64,000 nucleotides of DNA from Tetracentron sinense. Taxonomy: Eukaryota > Streptophyta > Magnoliopsida > Trochodendrales > Trochodendraceae. Shown here piece by piece: positions 47,951 to 58,371 of the stretch (the stretch's first letter is position 1; each line of letters starts with the position of its first letter). The DNA lies in NCBI GenBank assembly GCA_015143295.1, contig CM026567.1, positions 14,960,416 to 15,024,415 on the forward strand, read 5' to 3'. The translations under genes were made by a program, and so were the position numbers. The notes under the pieces were generated by a model. The model had not been told where the DNA came from. It saw only the letters and a list, made by a program, of their open reading frames with translations, and ran no database searches.

Positions 47951-49503
47951 GTCACGGAGAAGGTGCATCCGACAAGATGCACCACAAACAAGATGTTCCC
48001 AGCAGGATGCACCACAGACAAGATGTTCCTAGCAGGATGCATCCCTGACAAAGTGCACCCCACTCAGATTGCACCGTGGAGAGTGTACCCAACTTGGTAA
48101 ACACATTGCATGGTGGTTCAACCACTCTGCGACAGGTTAGGCCAATAGGGAGACCTATGTCAACCTCTAGGCCTAGTCAAATAGGCGGTCACAATTCGCA
48201 ACATTCTGCATTGGGGTGCCTCAAAGGCTGACATTAGGACCTGCTGCTAGTTGTAAGCCCCTTTAGTTCAAGCTGGCTGCGAGAACTCCCCTTTAAAAAA
48301 TTCTTCAAGTGGGGGAGATGCTGCCCAATTTTCATCAAGACAAAAGGAAATGGCTAAGTGCCTTAAGGACTTAATGAACAATCCCTCAAATAATCTTCTT
48401 GAGAAATACAAAGAAAATGAGAAAGATGCCCCAAGGCATTCATCCATGAACAAGAAGCGTCCACGGACAACAGTCCAAACCATCCCACGAATGGGAGACA
48501 GAGACCGTCCACAGACAGATATTCAACTCTGCCCATGGATGGGTATTCGAGACCATCTACGGGCAGACATTCAATGCTGCCCATAGACAGAACTCCAAAA
48601 CCATCTGTGGGTAGTCCCAACCCAAGCCCACAGACAAAAGATTCAACTCTCAAGGACAGAGGCCCAAGCCAGTCCACGGGTTGGAGGCATGACCTCCTCA
48701 TGGACACTAGCCCAAGCAGATCTATGGACAAGGTCCACAGACAGAATTCCCTCAAAAGGGAGAGAGATTCACAGACAAGTACTTTGTCCTCCATGGATAA
48801 TTCCCTCTCTAAGAAGAAAATAAGTTGGCAATATAAAGCCAACAAGAGAAGGGCTCCCTTGGGGCAGAATTCATCACCCAATTACATCAGTATTGACATC
48901 ATCAAATCAAGGAAAGAAAGGGCGGACTTACGGGTTTCTTCAAACAACGTAAGGGCCATTAACAACCGCGATCAAAGTCACCCGGCTATTAATGCAAGAA
49001 CTAACATGGACTCCTCATAAGCATACAAGAACATGTTGTTCTGGTTAGGTCCGAATGCCTTATGAGGCTTTAATTCAATAACCTTCACAGCAATGATGAA
49101 AGTTGTTCGCCATCAACGACCTCCGCCTAGAGATGTCAGTCCATTCTAGGGCCGAACAAACACATAACCGAAAAGAAGGAATACAGTACTCTATGACCCT
49201 CGGGTCAAAGTGTTGCGTAAAGCTCTTCTCTTTTTGAAATGTCAAGGAAGAAAACTCCTGAGTAGATCTTTGAGCTTAGAAATCAGAAATACCCTTCAAC
49301 GCCGCCCAGAAGGGTACACAACTACCGGTCAACACCAAGAAGGCCTCGGAAGCAAAGGCCAAGAAGGTCATCTGATGTTCCGATAGAAGCTCGCTCTGTC
49401 GTAGGGAATTGAGGACAAAAATCCTAGCTTTTACTCATCTTGTTCGGGAAGAACCAATAACCATGACGTCGCACCTCCATTATGAAAGGGTATCTGTTAA
49501 TGT
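47951..49503 (+). mobile_element. G0 gag N-terminal region, repetitive
   Basis: Opens with tandem copies of AGGATGCACCACARACAAGA-like text (to about 48070), the same words found at 37310-37330 and 45497-45516. From 48350 to 49020 there is a long frame rich in charged residues and in degenerate GTCCACAGACAG repeats, typical of the variable N-terminal gag region of Tat elements. Interrupted at 49504 by a solo LTR. Broken. Confidence 0.5.
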
Positions 49504-52364
49504 TGTCGCGCCCCAAAATACCCCCTAGGTGTTAGGATACTTTGGCGACGTTACTTAACCTTAAGGCAACCTGCAAGAGTATACAAGGCATGCAAAATAG
49601 TGAACTAGAGATTTTCTTTAACAAAAATGTGATTCCAAGTGTCAACATAAACAATGACCGGATAAAATACAATAATCCCAAGGGTGCAAATGCTTGAGTT
49701 ACCCACTCAAGCTCACACGAAAAATCCCTAAAAGAAAATCCCAAAATACATGTCCCTCTCTTACTCATCCCAACCTTTGGCCACATGCCAAGACTCCAAA
49801 TATCTGGGTGACCACCCGAGCGGTCTCCTGCTCTCCCTGAACTACCTCGATTCAAGGGACAAAAGTCCACATATCGCATAATGTACCTGCCGACATAAAA
49901 GTACGGCTGAACATGGAATACTCAGCGAGTACAAGCTACTAACTAACAATAATAATAACGATAAAATAACATACATAATACAGTTCATCATCACCTTTCT
50001 AAAATCAGAGTGCGGAAGCAATAACAAATAACAAGTATTATCTTGAATATCATATTTAACTCATACTTTAGGTTCATGCTTTAACTAACACACATTTCAC
50101 CTTCCTTGTGATTCTTGTAATTTACACTTTACATTTTATGCTTCTTGTGGTTTCCTCACATGTCGTATGAGATTATTCTTATTGGCTAGTACCTGAACTA
50201 TGAAATGGACAAACATACTAGGTTCTTATCTGGTTCTTGTCTCGTGAGTATCATGTGTATTTTCTTGTCGACTTGCTTGTGAATTTTCTTGTTTGCCTGG
50301 GAACAGATGATAATGCCCGTACTTGGTCTTAGTACATTATCACCCTTCCATTATTTCTTGGTTCTTGCTTGGAGACAGATACTAGTACCCGTACCTGATC
50401 TTAGTATACTAGTATCATCTCATACTTGTTGAAAACAGGTGTTAATGCCCGTACCTAGTCTTAGTACATTAACACCCTTTCATTCTTGTCTTGGAAACAT
50501 ATACTAGTGCCCATACCTGGTCTTAGTACACTAGCATACTTTCATGTTTGTCATGTTACTTGGAGACAGATGCTAGTACCCGTGCCTGGTCTTAGTATAC
50601 CAGCATCCTCTCATACTTGTTGGGGAACAGATGTTAGTGCCTGTATCTGGTCTTAGTACACTAACATCCTTCCATACTTCGTGATTCTTCCTTGTCATGT
50701 TTTCTTGTGAGCTAGGTATGACATATCCTAAGGATATGCCCTACCCTTGACATTCATATCTGTTTAACTTGTGAGCTAGAGGCTAGCACCCGAACATCCC
50801 TGGGCTACCAACCTCCTTGATGTTTCATTTTCTTATTCTTGTTGTTTCATCTACTCATAAAGGGAAAAACCTCGATTTATGCGTACGTGCTTGGTGTGTG
50901 ACCCTTGGTAATATCATGTTGGCATGAGACGATAAAACATAATATAGTAATTCAATTTCTAACATGATTGTATGAGAAATTGGGGAACATATAAAACATT
51001 TAATCAATTTTAGGCACATGATAGACATTAGAAATTTCACAAAGCATATCATTATTTTTACTAAAATTTGGGGAAAAGCCCTTAGTTCATATCTCATGGC
51101 TTTAGTTTCACATTGTACACAGGCATTACATCAAACACCTTGCATGCAATATTGTTTTAACCCTTTACATATATTTCCCTAACCTTATATTCCCAATCCA
51201 TTCATGCATTCTCTCAAACATGTGGTATTCAACCTTTTTACCTTTATTTATCTTGTATTTTCTCATTCAAGCATTTCATCAAACACATGGGGTATGTTCA
51301 TTATGAGTAAAGTGTCCTTCCACCATTTTTCATCACACCACACATCACAATACATAGCATCCAATCGCCTCTACATCCACCATTCATTCATACATCCCCA
51401 ACTCATCTTTTATCTTGTTTAATTTAGAGAAGTTAAGCATTTAAATCAAAGAGAGGGGAAAATAAGGGAGATTCAATACACATTATACCCAAGGAAGCTA
51501 GATTATTACCAAGGTAGTTAGGGTGTACTAACCTTGAAATCAAGGCTTGACCTTGATGAAACCTTGAAATAGAACCCCAAATGGTAGGAAAGAACCCTTG
51601 CTTGAAGAATGCTTGACTTGGGAAAGAAAGCCCTTACAAAATGCGGTAGGATCGCTGCCCTAGCTTGGAATGGAAATACCACATGAGCTTGAGGTTGGAT
51701 TTGATGAATCCAAGCCCTTTTGGGATGATCTTGGGTGTTTAAACCCTTGATTCACTCTCAAGATGCAACCCTAGGAGAAAACCCCTCTTCCTCTCTCAAA
51801 ATGCTGTCCTAAGGGTTTATGAAACCCTTAGGCTCTAGCAAGCCTTATAAGGCAAGGGTGAAACGCCCAAATGACGAAAAAGCCCTTAATGAAATTTCTG
51901 CAAAACACGATAGCCCGATCAATCGGTGGTCAGGACCGAGCGATCGGTTGCCTACCGAGCGATCGGTGTTCTTGACCGAGCGATTGGTCAAAAACACCCT
52001 CTCTGGAATTTTTTCCCATACAAAAAAGTACACTAGTCGATAGCCATCGATTGATCGGTTTTGGACCGATCGATCGCTAATCCTGACCGAGCGATCGGTT
52101 GCTCTGCAAATGTTTTACTAAGTCCATTTTTCACCCATTCCCACTACTTGGACTTATCCTATTTACCTTTTGACCTTTTCTAAACATGACTAGGACCCTT
52201 GTAAGGCTTATGGACATTAGTAAATAATTTATCTATTATATTATAGCATTCTTAACACAATTTTCTCAAAGTTCCAAATTCTCATTTCATGAAATTTGAG
52301 ATTACATGCCACCATGCCTTGACACATTTTCCAAGGCATATGCAAAAATTTTCGGGGTTCTACA
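49504..52364 (-). mobile_element. Solo LTR, family 3, with hairpin array
   Basis: On the minus strand it begins TGTAGAACCCCGAAAA and ends GGGGCGCGACA. Identical AATGT repeats lie at 49499-49503 and 52365-52369. The U3 palindrome cluster (51910-52100) has several copies of ACCGAGCGATCGGT and one ACCGATCGATCG. The TATA-like word CTTATAAGG lies at 51844-51850. The R/U5 part holds an unusual array of hairpins at 50308-50668. There is no coding sequence. Confidence 0.88.
50308..50668 (-). repeat. Array of six hairpins with covarying stems
   Basis: Six units of about 60-75 bp share the loop text CCCGTACCTGGTCTTAGTA. The flanking stems are, in order: TGATAATG/CATTATCA, GATACTAGTA/TACTAGTATC, GGTGTTAATG/CATTAACACC, ATACTAGTG/CACTAGCAT, GATGCTAGTA/TACCAGCATC and GATGTTAGTG/CACTAACATC. 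Four are perfect and two have one mismatch, although the stem sequences differ. The array lies within the solo LTR, downstream of its promoter in the minus sense. Confidence 0.9.
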
Positions 52365-53280
52365 AATGTGGTTGGCACTAGACTTCATCCAAATCTAGAA
52401 CAATTTACAACTTCGGTATTCCAAAGAACTGGGACACTGCCTGAGCAAGACCTGTCAGAAAGGCAACATTCTCATAACACAGCTGCTGCTATTGTAGTTG
52501 CCTTGGAGGAGGTAGAATCCTTTGGAGTAGTTGAAACACTGGTTCCTAATCAAAGGATTCCAAGGGGGAAGAGGGGCCACATAAATAAGGCCAACGGCAA
52601 AGAGAAAGTTCAAGATCTAACTCAGTCCAAGTCAGATCACAAGCAAAGGCCCCCAATCGATCATGCACAAGAACAACAGTCTGATCTGGATCTGGATATG
52701 AAGGAATGCCAAGATGGGTCATTAACCCCATTAACCTCTCTAAGAGAGTTGGGAAGAACACCTCAAATGGAAGGCTATGACTTTTAAGGACCAATCCTTA
52801 GTCTACAGTCCCAGAAGTGGTGCCAGACTTGCCTCAGGAAATTTATAGTGCACCTAACCCTCTATATGGAATGCCTAAATCCTTATTTTTAGAGGACGAG
52901 TTTCCATTATTGTTCCTTCCACAAGGATCAAGACATGATCGATCAGTAGCGGTCATGATGACAAATTTAGACGGGAACGGAAATCTAGGAAATCACCCTT
53001 CAACGTTGGTACCTCCACCATCAGGCGACCAAATAGTTGCTTTACAGGCTCAACTCAAGTACAAAGATGATGAGATCACAACCATCATGTCCTAAATGCA
53101 AGAATTGGCAGCTTTATTGACAGCTCTAAAATCTACGTCAGTTGCCCCATCGGCACTAGGATAAGCACTTCCCTTACCAAGGACAGAGCAGTAATCAAGG
53201 CACAACTACTGCACCTCCAAATCACCCAACTACACCAAAACTATGCCAATACAGGACCAAGCCTCACTTGTAGGAGGAAG
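52365..53280 (+). mobile_element. G0 gag middle region
   Basis: Resumes after the solo LTR with text such as ERQHSHNTAAAIVVALEEVE and a lysine-rich KRGHINKANGKEKVQ. A proline-rich segment and a coiled-coil-like ALQAQLKYKDDEI follow, which is usual just before the gag capsid domain. Interrupted at 53281 by a Copia-like solo LTR. Broken. Confidence 0.5.
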
Positions 53281-54755
53281 TGTTAGCCCAAATGGTTACA
53301 TCTCTAAGTACCCCTAATAATTTTGATTATGACATAATAAAGCAATGAACATTTTAGTACTAATTGTCCTACCAAGTTTATGTCAATTTCAGATATAAGG
53401 AACATTAGTCCATCATTGAACAAATATTCAACATGTCTAAGAGCTATCTCAAATCAAAGCCAAGATCATTCAATGAAAAAGAAATCAAGTCAAAAGGCTA
53501 CAAGAGCCAAATTGCATTTGAACTCAAAACAAGATTCAAGAAGTCACCAAAAGTCCAAAGTTGGATCATGAAGTCTCAAAGAAAAAAATCATTCAAGATC
53601 AAGACAAGGAAAGTGAAGACTCATGAAGGTTTTATTTTTTTATTTTAAGAGTTTAAGACTTATGTAAAAAGTCTTCTTTTGGTTGAAAATTCAAAAGCTT
53701 AGATTGACCTTAGGAATCTGTGACTTAATTGAAGAACAATCCAAGGCCATAGGATATCTTAAAAGGTGATCAAAAACATGATAAAGGAAGCCCAAAAGCC
53801 TATGAATTCATTCCCATGTTAAAGGTCTTTTAAAACAGAGTGTTTGGTGAAAATAAGCTGCAGACATTGACGTATGTGATGGTAATGTCGACGTTTGGCG
53901 TTTACAGTAACCCGGGAAAATTTCTATTTTGAAGATGTTGACGTTTGTGAAGGAGACGTCTATATTTGTGAGTAACAAAATGAAATAAAAAAATTTGAGT
54001 TGTAGACGTCGAGGTCTTAAAGCTAAACGTCGACGTCTACCTGCGGGAAGCTTATAACGGCTAGTTTTTCAACGACTAAAACCACATTAAATGCTTCACC
54101 AACGACTATAATCATCCAAACCCTACAAATTGAGTTCATTTATGAACTATGAACAACCATTGATCATACTTTAAGTTTACATTGATTATAGCATTCAACT
54201 CTCATCAAATCATACGGGTAAAAATCCCAAAATCCTTAAATCCTCCTATTTGAGCTTTTAACTCCCAATCATTTGAGTGATTTTTAGAAGAGTGATTTCA
54301 ATCTTATCTACCTCATTAAGGAGCCTTGTATTCGGATTCAAGTCCAACCAACTTCATACTTTGAAGAAAATCAAGAATATGTGTATTCTTGTCCGAGAAG
54401 CCGGATAGCTTCAAGAAGTCAAGAGAGGGTGTTCTCTTGTATCAAAGGTGGTGTCCCAGCCTATGAAGGGAATTGTAAAGGTTAGGACTCGCCTAGAAAA
54501 AGTCTAATCGATTTTGTAATAAATCGTGTGAATCCTTGAAGCGGGAAGCTAAAAGGCGGGGACGTAGACAAGTTGTTGAACCTCGTGAACAAAATCTCAG
54601 TGTTTGTATATCTATATCTCTTTACTTTTTACCTCTCTGAATTACTGCTTGTTGCATAATCTTAATTTTATTTATCGCGCAAAATAGACCAAGGTAATTT
54701 TTTATTGTGTCATTGACCCTAATCCCCTCTTCTAGGGTCCATTTACTAGGCAACA
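53281..54755 (+). mobile_element. Copia (SIRE/Tork-like) solo LTR
   Basis: It begins TGTTAGCCCAAATGG and ends TCTAGGGTCCATTTACTAGG then CAACA. Identical GGAAG repeats lie at 53276-53280 and 54756-54760. The 3' end (AGACCAAGGTAATTTTTTAT, CATTGACCCTAATCCCC) is like LTRs of the SIRE/Tork group. GACGTCGACGT-type palindromes lie at 53865-54045, including GTAGACGTCGA paired with TCGACGTCTAC. There is no coding sequence. Confidence 0.88.
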
Positions 54756-56330
54756 GGAAGTTCACCATTTCTTCTTGCTGCAATTAAAGAGACCGTTCAC
54801 AATCAAAGTGAAAGATTAAAAAAAAAAACAAAGAAGATATTTGGATGATTGTGAAGCCTTATCTAACTATCATGGATGTAGTTCCTTTCACGCTAGGCTT
54901 CGTTCAACCAATATTCAAAATGTTTGATGGTACCGGAGATCCAAGGTAACATCTATCCCATTTTCTCTCAAGATGCAGATTAACATCCAAGACTAGAGCT
55001 CTTTGCTTCCAACTCTTTGTGCAATCCCTAGAAGGTGTTACTTTTACATGGTATGCCAATCTCCTTGAGGCTTCGATCCCATATAGGAATACAATGGTGT
55101 TCGAATTCAGCAAATAATTCTACAACACTCAAAGAAGAGTAGGTGTTCCAGAATTGATTGAGACCAAATAGAGGGACAATGAATTTGTAACAGAGTTCAT
55201 TTCTCGATGGAGAGCCTTAACCTTTTCATGTCCTCAGAAGTTCACTCGGCCAGAACTCATCCAAATGTTTCTTAATAATTTCAGGCAAGATCTGTCAACA
55301 ACCCTCATGGCCCAAACCTTTGTAGGTTTTGAAGATATGTGCACAAAAGCACATGACATGGAAATTCACATAGGAAAGAGAAGGCGGGATTGAGATACTA
55401 ACCGCCTCGAATCTTCAACAACCGCGGCAGTTGAAACCAAGAAGGCTGCACAACTAACATCAGCTGCTGGTAGACCAGCTGGTCGATCAAATAATGAGAA
55501 AGGACAAGTTCAAGTCGGCAATAAACCAGCTCAGGGTGGAGCCAGAAGGCCACAACAACAAGATAATCATGACCCTCCAAAGAGAGCCACCATTGAAGAA
55601 AGAATTAATAAAACATATTCTTTCTTTGAGGATATTGTCGAAGACCTTTTGGCCAATGGATTGATCACTATTCCAGAAAGTAGGGACCCCAAGAGATCAG
55701 AATGAATGATGATCCCAAATATTGTCCTTATCATCGCATAAGCAGTTATAAAATAAAGGATTTTTTTTATATTGAATGACATCATTCAGCGACTCTTGGA
55801 CAATAAAGAAATTGTCATTGGTCAAGATCTTTAATAGACAGCTACATCCAATATAGTAGTTGCTTCAGAACTTCTTGATAAAGATGAAGCTCTTCCAAAT
55901 GACAGCCTTTCTAATGACAAACCGTCAGATGAAGAAGATTTGACCATTGTTGAAAGCAAATGTGCCAAGAAAAAGAAGCAATTGGCTTAAAATGCAGAAT
56001 CTAGAAAGCAAGCTCAGGTTAGAAGGTAAACTCAAGCTCAGAGAAAGGAAGGGAAGTAGATAGCCAAGGGAGAGAAAAAGAAGAAGAGAGAAAAAATAAG
56101 GAAAGCCAAGAAAATGACCCTGCCCAAGACACTCTTTTGGAACAAAAGCCTTTGATGGCAATCACTCTGATGGATTTTATCCCTCCATATTTTTACTATA
56201 ACTATGACTATGACAGCCTTCAATCAATATACTCGGGGGATGAATCTAATGTCTTCTCTTATTATATCATCAATCTTGTTCCGAATGAAGACCCTTCGGA
56301 GATGTATGCCCCAGTAGAATAAGTAAATTG
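54756..56330 (+). pseudogene. G0 gag capsid region, Tat type, broken
   Basis: The text VPFTLGFVQPIFKMFDGTGD, then LFVQSLEGVTFTWYANLLE, FISRWRALTFSCPQKF and ELIQMFLNNFRQDL is a Tat-lineage retrotransposon gag domain. Further on, ERINKTYSFFEDIVEDLLAN and LPNDSLS-like text precede a lysine-rich stretch and ITLMDFIPPYF, in the order known for this lineage. No protease, reverse transcriptase or integrase is recognised after it. Broken at several places. Confidence 0.75.
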
Positions 56331-58371
56331 GAGTTCATGACGACATCGAGCAATGCTGGATTGGCTAGATTAAGCTGAGCTGATTGAATTCTCAGACCTG
56401 AATAACAGACCATCCACACCAGGACAGACACATTACTGTCAATTAAGACATGTATGAAATAATGGGAGCATAATTTTAGATTATAGTACTCCCGAATTAT
56501 ATTAGTGTGACTATTAAATTATCTATGGGTAAATGATATTATAATCAATACATATATGAATGATAGAGGAACACAAATGATAGTGTAAATTAACCTCAGA
56601 CTTTGATAGATAATAATTATACAAATATAGGATGACTCTTATAATATGAAAAGAATATTAGTCATATGTTTGGAAGGTAAGCATGGTGGACAAACCTGCA
56701 TTATAGTATGAAATTAACTCATGGCTTAGTGATCAGAATACAAGCATGAAGAGTGAACCCATTAGTTTAACGAGGAAAAATCTCATGACTTGATAATAGA
56801 TGCGTAATGGGAAATCATATGTATTGCAGAAAATCTCATGGCTAATAATTGATACATATATCATGGGTAAAGCCGTTGTAAAGCGTGGAAAAGACCTCAT
56901 AGATTGATGATCAATACGTATAAGTGCAAATGTCAAAAATAATAAGATGATATAAACTAAGAAGCATTTTGGGAGAACTCGTAGATTGGCGTGAAAAAAC
57001 CAAATGACTTAACACTTAGAAAAACATTATAGGAGAACCCGCAGATGAATGTGGAAAAACTAAATGACTTAATTCTCATAGAATCATTTTGGATTTTGGG
57101 AGCACCCACAGATTAGCGTGGAACCAAATGACTTAGTTGTCTGAAAAAGAATTTTGAGAGAACCTATAGGATGGCGTGGAAAAACCAAAATTGCTTAAAT
57201 GGTCAGAAATGAATAGAATGTTAGGAAAACCAGCAAGTTAGTATGAAAAAATCAAATTGCTTAATTGTTAACCCGTGTAGAGTAAGACCATAAATATGAA
57301 TTTAAAATACGAGTCAAGAGAAAAAGCTTGTTAGACATGCATAACCCTACTCGATATATGAAGATGCTTATTAGGGTGATGACCTGGACAAAATGAAAGT
57401 TGATATCCGGTTATAAGTTATTAGGGTGAACAATAAGAAATAAACCTCTGTCAAAGCAGAGTAACCAATATGGTATTGTTTGAGAAGTCATCTGGTTAAA
57501 ACACTTCATTGATAAATTAATGAAGTTGGTAAAGACTGATGAATCCATGAATTTATACTCCAATAATCGAGCCGGCATTAATATGCTAATAGAAGCATAA
57601 CAATACGTTAGAGATGTGGTTGAGAAAGAAAATTTATATTCTTCTAGATCTCATCGCCTGAAATGATGTTTGTTAAATCATTAACAAAGAAAATGCATGT
57701 TGGACATATTTATATATTTCTTAAATGAGGTTAGGGTAAATGTTATACAAAACGACTCTTAAAATTAAGTGGGAGTATTAGAATTATTGGTCGTAATAGC
57801 CATTTAGTTGAGTCATCGAGAAGGGATCCGAAACCCTTGACCAGTAGTGTAATGATAGCCATAAAGGCGTTGGTTACAGATAGAGACAAGAACATGTAAA
57901 AAGTGACTCTTTCTAATGATTCTATCACCCAGATCTGGTTCAAGGGGGTCGATCACGAGCCATTGGTTTACATTCACGGTCATCTCTTCTTGATGATTTG
58001 GTTCGTTGATCCTACGAAATTCTTACATTTGCCTGAAATAAAATTTTGAAGACAACTGAATATGATCAAGAAGTTTGGACGAGATATGTCGCAATATACA
58101 TCTCTTCACAATTCTGTATGATTACTCATGTTCATAATTAATCTCTTATTATTGTAGTGTCAGTAAACAAATTTGGGGGCATTTTTAAGTTTCAAAACAT
58201 ACGGGTGTAGCTCATTATAAGGTAACAAATCAGGTATCCTAATAAGCCCAAAACAAACACCCCTCCTCTTGTGTTGATGGTGGAATGTGGCCACTCTCAA
58301 TAAAAAAGAAGTCTCGAGATTATATCTCGGAGAGATTAAATCTCAGAGTGAAGAGTAGTAAGAGCTCACGT
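56331..58371 (+). mobile_element. G0 3' region, non-coding
   Basis: AT-rich, with a degenerate tandem repeat at about 56960-57265 (units of roughly 65 bp with GGGAGAACCCGYAGATTGGC and GTGGAAAAACCAAATGACTT). A purine-rich AAATTTGGGGGC near 58169-58180 may be the polypurine tract before a 3' LTR. Only a short, unresolved part of that LTR would remain before the solo LTR at 58372. Confidence 0.5.

Larger units (their letters stand above)
26345..58371 (+). mobile_element. G0: old Tat-type Gypsy retrotransposon opened by later insertions
   Basis: Parts of one element in order: LTR with hairpin minisatellite (26345-26796 and 35751-35990), LTR TATA box at 36429, probable LTR end near 36907, leader and start of gag (37142-37330), more gag (47951-49503, 52365-53280), the gag capsid part (54756-56330) and a repetitive 3' region with a polypurine-like AAATTTGGGGG near 58169-58179. 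Insertions within it are the Athila-like element, the CACTA element and three solo LTRs. No reverse transcriptase or integrase was recognised. It is broken in many places and is the oldest layer here. Its exact left end and 3' LTR are not resolved. Continuity across each insertion rests on the target repeats and on the AGGATGCACCAC text present on both sides of the CACTA and 45522 insertions. Confidence 0.65.

Noticed and set aside
48363-48881. Open frame of 172 residues on the minus strand
   Set aside because: It is antisense to the repetitive gag region of G0 and reflects that region's repeats.
53101-53280. Border of a new gene near the AGAATTGGCAGC text
   Set aside because: The sequence joins smoothly to 54761 once the solo LTR and its GGAAG repeat are accounted for, so it is part of G0 gag.
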